Positions 48,477-59,574 of a stretch of DNA of 64,000 nucleotides are shown here, piece by piece. Each line of letters starts with the position of its first letter. Within the stretch, counting starts at the first letter, position 1. The DNA comes from Piper betle (taxonomy: Eukaryota; Streptophyta; Magnoliopsida; Piperales; Piperaceae). Made by a program: the position numbers and the translations under genes. The stretch spans positions 26,333 through 90,332 of the forward strand of contig JAURVB010012406.1 in NCBI GenBank assembly GCA_033002965.1. Direction: 5' to 3'. The notes beneath the pieces are model-generated. The model was not told the DNA's origin and made no database searches. It saw only the letters and a list, made by a program, of their open reading frames with translations.

Positions 48477-50640
48477 TTAATCAGTCTGCTTCTATAATTT
48501 CTGCCAACATAAACTCAGTACCAATGCTTAAAGATAACTTTAAGGATTGGAAAGAAAGCATAATGATTATTCTCGGCTGCATGGATCTTGACCTTGCATT
48601 AAGGACTGAACAGCCTGCTTCTCTTACTGATAAAAGTTCCAATGAGGACAAACGGGACATTGAGAAATGGGAACGTTCAAATCGCATGAGTCTTATGATC
48701 ATGAAACGGGGAATTCCGGAGACCTTCAGGGGCGATGTGTCAGAAAAGGTTACTACAGCCAGTGAGTTTCTTAAAGAAATTGAAAAGCGTTTTGTCAAAA
48801 ATGATAAAGCTGAAACAAGTACGCTTTTGACGAACTTGATTTCAATGAAGTATAAAGGCAAAACAAGCATAAGGGAGTACATCTTAGAGATGTCTAACAT
48901 TGCTTCAAAACTAAAAGCACTAAAGTTAGAGCTATCTGAAGATTTGCTCGTGCATTTAGTTTTAATTTCTCTACCTGCACAATTTGGTCAATTCAAGGTC
49001 AGTTACAACTGTCAAAGGGATAAATGGACTCTTAATGAGCTCATTTCTTATTGTGTGCAAGAAGAAGAAAGATTGAAACAAGAACAGGTTGAGAGTGCTC
49101 ACTTGGCTAGTACCTATAAGGATAAAAATAAGAAAAGAAAGAGGGCTAAGGATGCTGATAATGGGTCTCACACACAACAGCAAAAGAAAGAAAATCAAGT
49201 TTCTTGCTGTTTCTTTTGTGGTAAACCTGGACATATGAAGAAGGAATGCACTAAGTATCACGCCTGGCGTGTAAAGAAAGGTTCATTTCTTAATTTTGTT
49301 TGTTCTGAGGTTAATCTAGTTTCAGTACCAATACACACTTGGTGGCTAGATTCAGGTGCTACTACTCACATAAGTGTGTCAATGCAGGGTTGCCTGAGTT
49401 ACAGAAAGCCAAATGATGCTGAAAGATTCATCTATATGGGTGATGGCAAATCAGTTATAGTTGAAGCAATAGGGATTTTTAGATTATTATTAGAGACAGG
49501 ATTTTATTTGGATTTGAAAGAGACATATGTAGTACCGTCTTTTAGACGAAATTTGGTTTCTATTTCTATATTGGACAAATCTGGTTACTCTTGTTCATTT
49601 AGAAATAATAAGTTTAGTCTTTTTCTAAATTCAAATATTGTGGGTACAGGGTCCTTGTCTTTTTATGATAATCTATATTTACTTGATACTATTGCATCTT
49701 TTAATGAAACCTTGCATGTGGAACTATGTGGTACAAAAAGAAAATTAACCAATGAGAATTCTGCTTTACTATGGCATAAGCGTTTAGGACACATTTCTAA
49801 ACAAAGAATTGTACGACTTATGTCAGATGGAATTCTTGATTCTCTTAATTTTGCAGATTTTCAAATCTGTATTGGGTGCATTAAGGGAAAACAAACAAAT
49901 ATAAGGAGACTAGGTGCCAATAGATCTTCAAACGTCTTAGAACTAATACATACGGACATTTGTGGGCCCTTCCCTACGGCTTCTTGGAATGGTCAACAAT
50001 ATTTTATTACGTTCATAGACGATTATTCTCGTTATGGTTACCTTTATCTCATTCATGAGAAGTCTCAAGCATTGGACGTATTTAAGGCATATAAAGCTGA
50101 AGTTGAGAACCAACTTGACAGAACTATTAAGGCTATCAGATCTGATCGTGGTGGTGAATACTATGGCAGATATGATGGATCAGGTGTACAGCGTCCAGGA
50201 CCATTTGCCAAATTTCTAGAAGAATGTGGAATCGTCCCGCAATACACAATGCCAGGTACTCCTAGTATGAATGGTGTTGCTGAGAGACGAAACCGAACAT
50301 TAAAGGACATGGTAAGAAGTATGATTGCTCATACTACTTTGCCTGATTCACTCTGGGGTGAGGCACTAAAGACAGCAGTATATCTTCTTAATAGAGTACC
50401 GACAAAAGCAACAGTTAAGACCCCTTATGAATTATGGACCGGAAAAAGGCCCAGTATAATGCATTTACGCATTTGGGGTTGTCCAGCTGAAGCAAGGCCT
50501 TATAGGCCGAATGAAAGGAAACTGGACTCAAGAACAATAAGCAGTTATTTTGTTGGGTACTCTGATCGGTCAATAGGGTATAAGTTTTATGATCCCACAA
50601 TTAAGTCATTCTTTGAGACGAGAAATGCCCAGTTTTTGAG
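48477..50640 (+). CDS. Copia gag, protease and integrase
   Basis: One open frame (in-frame positions from 48467). The gag core has [20 protein letters not shown] and a capsid fold; a CCHC zinc knuckle [14 protein letters not shown] lies near 49208; the protease site [12 protein letters not shown] is near 49340. The pre-integrase HHCC region starts [11 protein letters not shown] near 49766. The integrase DDE core has HTDICGPFP (49950), [11 protein letters not shown] (50010) and [14 protein letters not shown] (50270). The polyprotein would be cut by its own protease; gag makes the particle and integrase inserts the cDNA. The frame breaks at about 50638, where one base is missing from the TTTTTG run. 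Start: see the proposed LTR exon. Confidence 0.93.
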
Positions 50641-52533
50641 GATGTTGGTTTGGAAGGGGGAAATGAGGTTAGAGACTTTGTCTTTGAAGAAGAATCTGAT
50701 TCTCTTCCCATAATTGTTCTTGATAAAAATCAGGATCAGGATCATATTTCTGATGTAATTCAAGAAACAGTACCAGAATTACAAGACTTTGTCGAGAATC
50801 TCCCTACTCAAGTTATACCTGAAGGACAAACTCAACAACCTCAAGAGCAAATGCCATTGAGGAGATCCACAAGAGAAAGGAGAAAAGCAATTTCAGATGA
50901 TTATATTATCTTTCTCCAAGAACATGAGGATAACAATGAAATGGTTGATGATCCAATCAGTTTTCATCAGGTCATGAAGAGTTCTAATTCTCAAAAGTGG
51001 ATTGATGCCATGAATGAAGAGATGAAGTCCATGAAAACTAATGACGTTTGGGATCTTGTCTTATTGCCTGAAGGTGCGAAACCCATTGGTTGCAAATGGA
51101 TATTTAAAACCAAGAGGGATTCGAAGGGTAATATAGAAAGATATAAGGCTCGTCTTGTTGCAAAGGGCTTTACTCAAAAGGAAGGCATTGATTATAATGA
51201 GACTTTCTCTCCAGTTTCATCGAAAGACTCGTTCAGAATAATTATGGCATTAGTGGCACATTTTGATCTTGAGTTACATCAGATGGATGTAAAGACTGCG
51301 TTTCTAAATGGTGACATTGATGAAACAATTTATATGGTGCAACCAGAAAACTTTGTATTAGGAGATTCAAAGAAGATGGTTTGCAAATTAAAGAAATCCA
51401 TCTATGGACTTAAGCAGGCTTCTCGTCAATGGTATCACAAATTTCATCAAGTGATTCTTTCATTTGGTTTTGAGATGAATGTGATTGATGATTGTATATA
51501 CCATAAGTTTAGTGGGAGTAAGTATATTTTCCTGGTTTTATATGTTGATGATATATTACTTGCCAGTAATAATATAGATTTTTTGCACGAAACCAAGAAT
51601 CTTTTGTCAAAGAAATTTGAAATGAAAGATCTTGGTAATGCATCTTTTGTATTAGGAATTCAAATACATCGGAATCGCGATCGATGTATACTTGGATTAT
51701 CACAAAAGACATATATAGAAAAAGTGCTTAAAAGATTTGGCATGCAAAATTGTAAACCAGGAGATACCCCTATTTCTAAAGGAGACAAATTCAGTCTCAA
51801 TCAATGCCCCAAAAATGATATAGAAGAAAAGGAAATGCAAAAGATTCCCTATGCTTCAGTAGTGGGAAGTCTTATGTATGCTCAAGTATGTACGCGTCCA
51901 GATATTGCGTATATTGTTGGAATGTTGGGCAGATATCTAAGTAATCCAGGGTTGGATCACTGGATAGCAGCCAAAAGGGTCATGAGGTATCTTCAGAAAA
52001 CAAAACATTACATGCTCACATATCGGAAATCAGATCAACTTGAGATCACAGGATATTCTGATTCCGATTTTGCTGGATGTCAAGATAGTCGTCGATCCAC
52101 TTCTGGCTATGTCTATCTACTAGCTGGCGGAGCTATTTCTTGGAAAAGTGCTAAGCAGACACTCATAGCTTCTTCCACTATGGCAGCCGAATTCATAGCT
52201 TGTTATGAGGCATCCAATCAGGGAATATGGTTGCGGAATTTTGTCACAGGGCTGCGTATTGTTGATAATATTGAAAGACCACTTAAGATATTTTGTGACA
52301 ATCAGTCTGCAGTATCATATTCAAATAACAACAGAAGCTCATCTAAATCAAAACATATAGAGATCAAGTTTCTTGTTGTGAAAGAAAGAGTTCAGAGTGG
52401 TAAAGTATCAATAGAACATATTGGAACAAACTCCATGGTTGCGGATCCGCTTACTAAAGGATTACTACCCAAGGTCTTTCATGAGCATGTTGCTCAGATG
52501 GGTATTGTATCATTTGATGATATGTTACTTTAG
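50638..52533 (+). CDS. Copia reverse transcriptase and RNase H
   Basis: Continues the polyprotein after a one-base frame break. It opens with an acidic, Gln-rich linker and the basic [24 protein letters not shown] (about 50999), [27 protein letters not shown] (51277), [11 protein letters not shown] and the catalytic [10 protein letters not shown] (51538). RNase [11 protein letters not shown] (52051) and [17 protein letters not shown] (52162). Stop TAG near 52531. Together these copy the RNA into DNA and remove the template. All catalytic acids I can check are present, so only the single indel keeps this copy from looking functional. Confidence 0.95.
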   Translation, partial: EDVGLEGGNEVRDFVFEEESDSLPIIVLDKNQDQDHISDVIQETVPELQDFVENLPTQVIPEGQTQQPQEQMPLRRSTRERRKAISDDYIIFLQEHEDNNEMVDDPISFHQVMKSSNSQKWIDAMNEEMKSMKTNDVWDLVLLPEGAKPIGCKWIFKTKRDSKGNIERYKARLVAKGFTQKEGIDYNETFSPVSSKDSFRIIMALVAHFDLELHQMDVKTAFLNGDIDETIYMVQPENFVLGDSKKMVCKLKKSIYGLKQASRQWYHKFHQVILSFGFEMNVIDDCIYHKFSGSKYIFLVLYVDDILLASNNIDFLHETKNLLSKKFEMKDLGNASFVLGIQIHRNRDRCILGLSQKTYIEKVLKRFGMQNCKPGDTPISKGDKFSLNQCPKNDIEEKEMQKIPYASVVGSLMYAQVCTRPDIAYIVGMLGRYLSNPGLDHWIAAKRVMRYLQKTKHYMLTYRKSDQLEITGYSDSDFAGCQDSRRSTSGYVYLLAGGAISWKSAKQTLIASSTMAAEFIACYEASNQGIWLRNFVTGLRIVDNIERPLKIFCDNQSAVSYSNNNRSSSKSKHIEIKFLVVKERVQSGKVSIEHIGTNSMVADPLTKGLLPKVFHEHVAQMGIVSFDDMLL

Positions 52534-52859
52534 TGGGAGTTTGTATTGAACTGCAGTATTTTGGTTTAAGGTTCACTCTGTTTTAGTATTTTGGTGATCT
52601 CATAAGGTTGGACCAGTTGAAAATAGGCATGTTCAGATCAAATTACATGTAATTTTCATGCTACACATCCATACTTGATCTATGTCATTTGATTATGTTG
52701 GTGTATGTGACCATGGAAGGTTTAGTTACGCTCAATGTGACGAAAATCGCCTTGATCCTATATTGACATTGATTAATGGACGAGATTGTTATTTTGGTAT
52801 AATGACATATGTTTGGAGCTCATAAAGTTATACAATTATTTTGTGTATATATTAAGTCC

Positions 52860-52870
52860 AAGTGGGAGAT
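52860..52870 (+). other. Polypurine tract of copia element
   Basis: AAGTGGGAGAT directly before the 3' LTR, the common form in plant copia elements. Confidence 0.85.
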
Positions 52871-53312
52871 TGTTGGAAATTGGACATAAATATATACATG
52901 AATCAGGAATTGTATCATATGTTATTATATAAGGTTGGCTAAATTAAATTGATCTACTAAAGTTTAAGGGTTATGAGCCATAAATTAAAGTGTGGAATTT
53001 AATGAGAAAAGTGTGGAATTTAATGTGTAGATACCTTTTCATAAATTCTCTTTCGTAATGGGTGGAATTGAATTTATGGAACTAAGGCTATAAATAAGGA
53101 GGTTATGGTCCCTGAATTCATATCTGGTTTTCGTTCTGGTATCCCATTGTCCAGAACTTTGGTTTAGAAAACTAGTCTTGAATTTGGAAGATCCAAAACC
53201 TAAGTGATCAAGACTCTGATTTCTTTATGGCTTCAGGTACGCTTCCGCTATTTTATTTATCTAGTTTAATTTCTCTCGATAATTTGATATGAAATCTAAA
53301 TAAAGTCTATCA
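52871..53312 (+). repeat. 3' LTR of copia element
   Basis: Same as the 5' LTR except for one extra G at its start and one base fewer in the GACTCT(A)GATT stretch. Followed by the TSD GTATT. Confidence 0.95.
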
Positions 53313-53317
53313 GTATT

Positions 53318-54064
53318 GACTGTGGAGTTAAGAAGCCTGTTCACTTGGTGAACCATAATAGAAGGTACTTCTACTTCACACATGTTATTAGTGGCATAGA
53401 AGGCACCGATTCTAACCACCAAGCCAAAGATCAAAGGTGAACAAACTCCAAACCAAGCGTCCAAACTCAAAAGATATCACAAAATTAAAGTGAAGAGGTG
53501 GAAACCCCATCCCCCCACCAACGACGGGATGGAAGGTAGAAGAAGAAGAAAAGGGACAAACAATACATAGGGAGTAATTAATAGTTAATAATGATAAAAG
53601 AAGAGGGCGAGATATAGAGGGAAATAGGTAGGGAGGGTGCAATTAGTGTGGTGGTGTAGGGGTCGTATATAAAGATAGGAACAGTGGAGGGGCTGGCACA
53701 ATGGATAGTGGTCCAGTGACGTAATGGCCTAGCACAAATTGATGGATTTCTTTTTTTGGAGAAGTGACTGATCAATTTAAATATCGTAGACATTATCCTT
53801 ATTAGTATTAGTATTTTAAATTTTATGTTCGACCTAATTATGCACGTGCGTGCAACTCATCCACCACACCTCATTGAGCCTTGGCCACCATGTTCACAAA
53901 CCCTTACTGCTGCCGGAAGACGTGATCCAAGTGGTTCCTTATTTGTGAGATCCTACGATAAGCTTTAAAGGAGGTGGAAGCTGGGATTTGGAGGGAAAAA
54001 TCACGAAACTGTGATGGATCATTTGGCCTATAAAAGCATACTGGAAAAGTTATAACAAACGAGG
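53318..54064. other. Spacer between copia element and solo LTR 5
   Basis: It continues the sequence that lies left of the copia TSD. Minus-strand frames at 53261-53470 and 53412-53642 are open but unrecognised. Nothing is firmly supported. Confidence 0.35.
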
Positions 54065-57000
54065 CGTAAAACCCGTGATTTGAGTCAAGACTTTATACTT
54101 GTGAACTAGTCGATTCAACTATCGGTTCGTGTCGAGTCAGTTTCAGAACATGTGCACTGAACCGAGGTTGGTTGCGTATATGAGCCATGAGGTTCAAATG
54201 TATCCGAGTATGTGATGATATGTCAATAACAAAGCAAGGAGAAAATAAGTTATTAAAATATATGAGAGTATGCCAATTTATTTAATTTTAATTTTATTTA
54301 AGTAACTGAAGAATTTGATCTAGGTTATTTATTGCATTAGGATGCATCAGCTAGTATTCTAGGTGGGTTGTTAAGCTTAGAACATATCATTCGTGTTAGG
54401 ATATTATTATTTTATTTTATGGTAATTTATTATATATTTTTGATATTTTTGAAATTTATTTATTATTATTGACTTGAGTTTAGAGCGAGTCAAATTTTTA
54501 CTACAAAACTGCTCGTGGATACCCCAAGCAGGTACCTTCCCATGCCTCACCGAGAGTTCTTCCCATGTTTTGGGTTCGGCGGCCACCGGCAACCCGTTGT
54601 CGCCGCTCGATCAGTCACCCTCCGGCAGAGATCCCCTTGCCTCCACCTTTTTCTACCTGGGTTGAGCCTAGCCGCACCTTCTTGGAGCTTTCTCCTCATC
54701 GTGAGTTTCACACAGCCACCGACGACTGTGTTTTTCGGCTACTGCCGGAACAGTTGTCGCTGGCTTTTGCTCGGACCACCGTGGACTCACGCCACCCTCC
54801 TCTCCTCGCCGTGATAGCCAAAGACCAGCACCCCTCCTTACCCTACTATTTGGCCGCGGGCAACAGCAGCTTGTCGGTGTTGTCGTGGTACGACATTCCC
54901 TCGCCCGTGTAGCTTGGAGGATTTGATTTGAACCCCACCACTTTGTCGAATCCTAATCGATCTGGTGGTTGTCACCGTAGTTATTGACAACGTGAGGTGT
55001 ACATAATTGAGAATTAATTATATGATTTATAATTAATTAGTACGGTCCGTTAAAATAGAATTGTGCATAATATATGGACGATGAAATTTTTCTATATCAT
55101 ATGAATTAATTTGCATGATTGTAATGTCTTTTTGATAAATGTTAATAAATTAATGAGATGAATTAAATGCAAATTGGATACGTGAGTATAATATCATTGA
55201 TTGATTATTCGTGACTTGATCTAAGGGGGTGTATAACGATTTAAAACTGATCAATAGGATGTATGCGTATTGATGAATATATATTGCGTTAGTATCATGT
55301 GATGATATTGAGGGATGCCCTACGTTGAGATTTTAATGTAATTAATATTGTATGTCTTGTATGATTTAATGATGAGTAAATGCACTTGGATGCAGCTTTT
55401 ATGCATCATATTGGGCGCTAGTATTTAATTTTGATGTGTAGGTGAGGAGTACGAGGTTGCCACCTATGTGTGAGACCTAGCTTGGAGATCCTATTAGGTC
55501 TGTTTAAGACTCGCCCTAATTTATCTCTATATTCTATGTGATTTGATTTATTATTTGCAAGATTGGTTAAGTGATGTTTTATTGGATCCCACTTAAATCG
55601 GACTATTTAGTTGAATAGTTTTTCAGATTAATAACCGTCAAGGATATGATCCCTTAAGGATGAGATCCCTTAAGTATGATTTTGAAAACAAGATCCACCA
55701 CAAGTTACCTTCGGGCTTATTATATAAATCCCTTCATAAGCTTATATATATAAATCCAACTTGCACGTGCCATGAGCACGTGCATGTACAAATTATTACA
55801 GGCTCTGGATTAGTGAGAGGGTTGTTCTATTCCTGAGGGATCCTGATAACTCTACGTTTTCAGTTCCTCACATCTGGAGAACGTAGAGGTTTATGGGTAT
55901 TGTTTAATACAATACACATCCGAACATGTGATTCAAAGGGTATCGAAGGTGAATGCCTAAGTGTACTCAGCCTTCGTGCTCAGACTATGAGATATACGGA
56001 TGACAGTAGAGTGCTTAGGATATATTGATTGTCCAAAGGGACCAAAAAAAAATGAGAAAATGCCGAGAGAGTGCATCAGTAGTCAACTTAAAATGCTACC
56101 AAGTCTACAACTTGGTGGTTCCTCACCAGAGAACGTGGAGGTTTATGGGTATTGTTTAATCACAATACACATCTGAACATGTAGTTTAAAGGGTATCGAA
56201 GGTGAATGCCTAAGTGTACTCAGCCTTCGTGCTCAGACTATGAGATATACGGATGACAGTAGAGGGCTTAGGATATATTGATTGTCCAAAGGGACCAAAA
56301 AAATGAGAAAATGTCAGCGAGAGGCATCAATAGTCAGCTTAAAATGCTACCAAGTCTACAACTTGGTGGTTCCTTAGTAAATGCCCTTTAGAGAATTTAA
56401 CAGAAAATATAAAAAATATTTTTCTTCATATGAGAGTAAGCTCTCATGGCCAGTTGATATAGATATATTTGGACTAGAACCCTGACTGACGTGTTTTATT
56501 ATATGTAGTGACGACCAAAAGTTGGATGTGCTAGCCTAGATGAAGAAGTGATGATGTCTCTTGCACACACATGTATTAATGTTAGAATGTTTTGTTGTTT
56601 TTTACTGATGATATAATGTTATGATGAAAATCTAGTGATAGTAAGATTTTGGTAATGAAATGAAGATCATGATGACAAGATGTGAATTTTATTTAGTAAA
56701 TATATTTAAATGTTGAATATGCACAACATGAGGGTCAAGACCCTGTTTTGAAATTTAAATGTGAAGGAGAATGATCAGATTGATCAAGACCCACTTTAGA
56801 CATGTAAATAAAATATAAATTAGCAATCGAGTCAAAACTCAACATAGAAATAAATTATACAATTGAATGTAAATATTGTGTGAATGTTTTATTGAATATT
56901 TATATTATTTATAATATTTTATATGTTTTGTTTGAGGGTTTATTAATTTTTATCGTAATTGATTGGTTTAATGTGACTTGGTTGATACAATATTCATATA

Positions 57001-57164
57001 ATATCATGTTAAGTTCCAAACATTTCATTCATACATTATGATGATTATCTTCTATTTTAAGATGCCGAGAATAAGTTTATTTGAGTTAGTTCAGGTTGGT
57101 CTACTTAATTGGATCTTGTAATATCCTAATATAATTTACCGGTGAGCAGAATTTAGGTGTTATA
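54065..57164 (+). mobile_element. Solo LTR 5 of the long-LTR family
   Basis: Perfect TSD CGAGG (54060-54064, 57165-57169). The terminal dinucleotides have decayed from TG..CA to CG..TA. The GAGAG...CTCTC hairpin is at 56430-56447; the 12-bp-stem hairpin near 55562-55600 is eroded to 7-8 bp. A direct duplication of about 255 bp (55866-56120 and 56121-56373) makes it the longest copy. Confidence 0.9.
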
Positions 57165-58450
57165 CGAGGAGAAGATGGGAGCTCGCAGTGCAAAAGGGAA
57201 GAGAAAGAAGATGAAGAAGCAGCTGTTAGGGAGAAAGAAGAAGGGGAAGAGCCCCTGGCTAGAACTCTCTCCAACGGACCCTCAAGATCACTCGTGGAGA
57301 TCTTGGAGTGCCCCTGGCAAACCCCAGTTGAGAAAACCAGAGACAAAAGTGCTGCTAGGGGAAGATTAGCACAGTCGAGCTAGCATCTTTCTGGCCTCTG
57401 TCCAGCCAGCCTAGTGCCGCCAGTCACGCCGTCACTCCCGTTGGACTCCTCACAAACCCAACAACAAAAGCCAGCCAATCGCCGCTACCGACGAGCTCCA
57501 CCGTCGCATGAAAAGAATCCTACCCCTCGGAGATGTGAAACAGTGGGAAATCACTAACTTTCCGGCCTCCACCTGCCCAGCACAGACTACTGTCAGGCAC
57601 GCCTTAGCGTCCACTTGGTTCTCCTTGTCGTTGAAAATAATTCCCAATCGAGTCCTGCCGCATTTAGCAGCTTCCGTGGCTGAAAAACGACGATACTTTT
57701 CCGATGATATAACTTTCGGACGATATCACCAATGGCTGGCGTCATCTTGGCCGCCAAACCACCTTCGATCTACACCCTTTGCCGTGACCTACAGTTCTGG
57801 GTGGTCATCGGGACTCGCCGTTGCCACAGCTGCCGTCGCAGGAGATATATGTCGCGGCGTTGACCCACATCGCGAAACAGATTTGTCAAACCCGTGTAGT
57901 GACCGTTCTCGCGTCGTGCCCGAAATTGATTGCCCGAGCTGCCTGAGACCGTCGCCCGTCACCCGTCACCCGTCGCTGTCACGTTCGTGGTTTGATCTGA
58001 GCCAGCTACACTCGAACCAAATTGAAGTCCGTGTTCGAAGCCGCAACCCAAAACTGAGCGGTGCACATGCATCGCTCGCAGGCCAGGAGCACCCAAAATT
58101 TTTCAAGGCATGCGTACACCACTGGATTAAAAATTGACTTGTAAAACTACTTCGACTTCCGATTGAGACTAAACTGGGTACACCTATCATTTTTCGACGT
58201 CCGAGATGCATTGGTAGAGCCATTTTTAAGATTTGAAGACAAGAAGGAGGTGAAATAGGGAATTGGAATCAAAGCTAACAAAGGCCAACCAAGTTTACGA
58301 GGATAAAATTTATTATCTTATGTAAATTATAAAATTAAAAAAAATAATAAATTTGAGGTTATCAGGCTACCGTGGACTGACTTAGAGATTCATGTTGAAC
58401 CTCAAAGAACCATGTAAAAAATCTCCAGTATATTTCCTCAATCATAGCTT
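57165..58450. other. Remnant of unidentified LTR-type repeat
   Basis: The open frame at 57508-58137 (209 codons, +) has no recognisable domain. The 58200-58420 part shares ordered words with 25340-25560, which indicates a dispersed repeat. The left end begins right at the TSD of solo LTR 5. Confidence 0.4.
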
Positions 58451-58518
58451 TATCTTTATTTTAATTTAAATCTCCAGTATATTTCGTCAATCATAGCTTT
58501 ATCTTTATTTTAATTTAA
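58422..58518. repeat. 49-bp tandem duplication
   Basis: TCTCCAGTATATTTC... at 58422 and again at 58471, with one base difference. Confidence 0.9.
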
Positions 58519-58599
58519 TTTTACATAATTTCTTTGCACGGTAACAACACCTCAGTCCTACCAAACTCTTAAATCGCATCAACTCAAATGACGCAAAAT

Positions 58600-58980
58600 C
58601 GCATTCTAATTCTTGCGTGAATATTTTACCTTGATAGGTGTTGGATATAAGTGTAAGTAATCAGACTAACTAAATGAGATGATCTAACGTTCTACCCCCT
58701 TAAAGGAAATTCCATTTTTAAAATTATTTTCTATTGCTTATGAGCTTAATCTAAATTCTTATCTAAGTAGCCCTCGTCCTCCAAGGCAATCCCAAGTTAC
58801 CTTTATAACTCAGTTAGTGTATATTAATAGATATAATCATTTTTTAAAACATGGTTAATTACATTAAAGATGGTAAACACTATAATATATTGGATCTTAC
58901 CTCGATGGGTATTGAATATGAAACTAACTAATTGGATTGACTAGCTGAATCATTGAGGAGGATCTTACAAGTGGACATAT
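58600..58980 (-). mobile_element. Decayed TRIM relic, reverse orientation
   Basis: Reverse-complement words of the TRIM LTR occur twice (ACCTTGATAGGTGTTGGATA near 58630; TTACCTCGATGGGTATTGAA near 58901), with a reversed TRIM-type purine tract (CTACCCCCTTAAA) near 58697. Strongly diverged. Confidence 0.4.
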
Positions 58981-59574
58981 CTAATGTAATTGTCCACCTA
59001 ATGTAACTTTGTCATTTCTAATCACTAGCGCTGCTTTTGCTTATCATAAAATAATTTGCTGTGGCTGACATAAGTTTGAAGATAACTAAGTGAATGAAAA
59101 ATATAATTGCTGTATAAAGTTACCAAACTTTTTTCAAGAATATATATCATGAAGAGGTAATTTGATTGTTCCATAGTATGCATATGTATTTTTTAGAACA
59201 AACTCATCAAAGTGTTATATTAATTAACGATGGAACCTTCGGGCTCAACTCAAGTGAGAAATAATCTTTTAACAATGATGTACACAAGACCAAGACAAGA
59301 ATTGAGTTCTGCATAATTTAACAAATAAACAAATGAAGTAAAGTATTATTGATGACTTAAGTCTCAGTCGTCTTTTTTGTTACAAAGCTCAGTCGTTAAA
59401 GCTTCAATCTTTACATTTAGCATGTTACATATAATCGTCGTGTCATACTATCGATTGGCCAAGCCTTCTATGTGTTCTCAGTAGGTGCTAGCTACGTTGT
59501 TTTATTTAAAGCTGAAATGCTGAATGATATATGTTACTTACTTATACAGTAAGAGGTGTAATCAATCGGGCTGA
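58981..59574. other. AT-rich spacer
   Basis: No gene or repeat recognised. Confidence 0.5.

Larger units (their letters stand above)
47106..53312 (+). mobile_element. Young, nearly intact Ty1/copia retrotransposon
   Basis: 442-bp LTRs at 47106-47547 and 52871-53312 begin TGTTG and end CTATCA, with perfect TSD GTATT at 47101-47105 and 53313-53317. By eye the LTRs differ only by two 1-nt indels, so the insertion is very recent. Domain order is gag-PR-IN-RT-RH. Gag-pol is open throughout except for one frame break near 50638. Confidence 0.96.

Noticed and set aside
57508..58137. 209-codon open frame
   Set aside because: Lies in a dispersed repeat with similarity to 25 kb; no recognisable domain; kept only as a repeat remnant.
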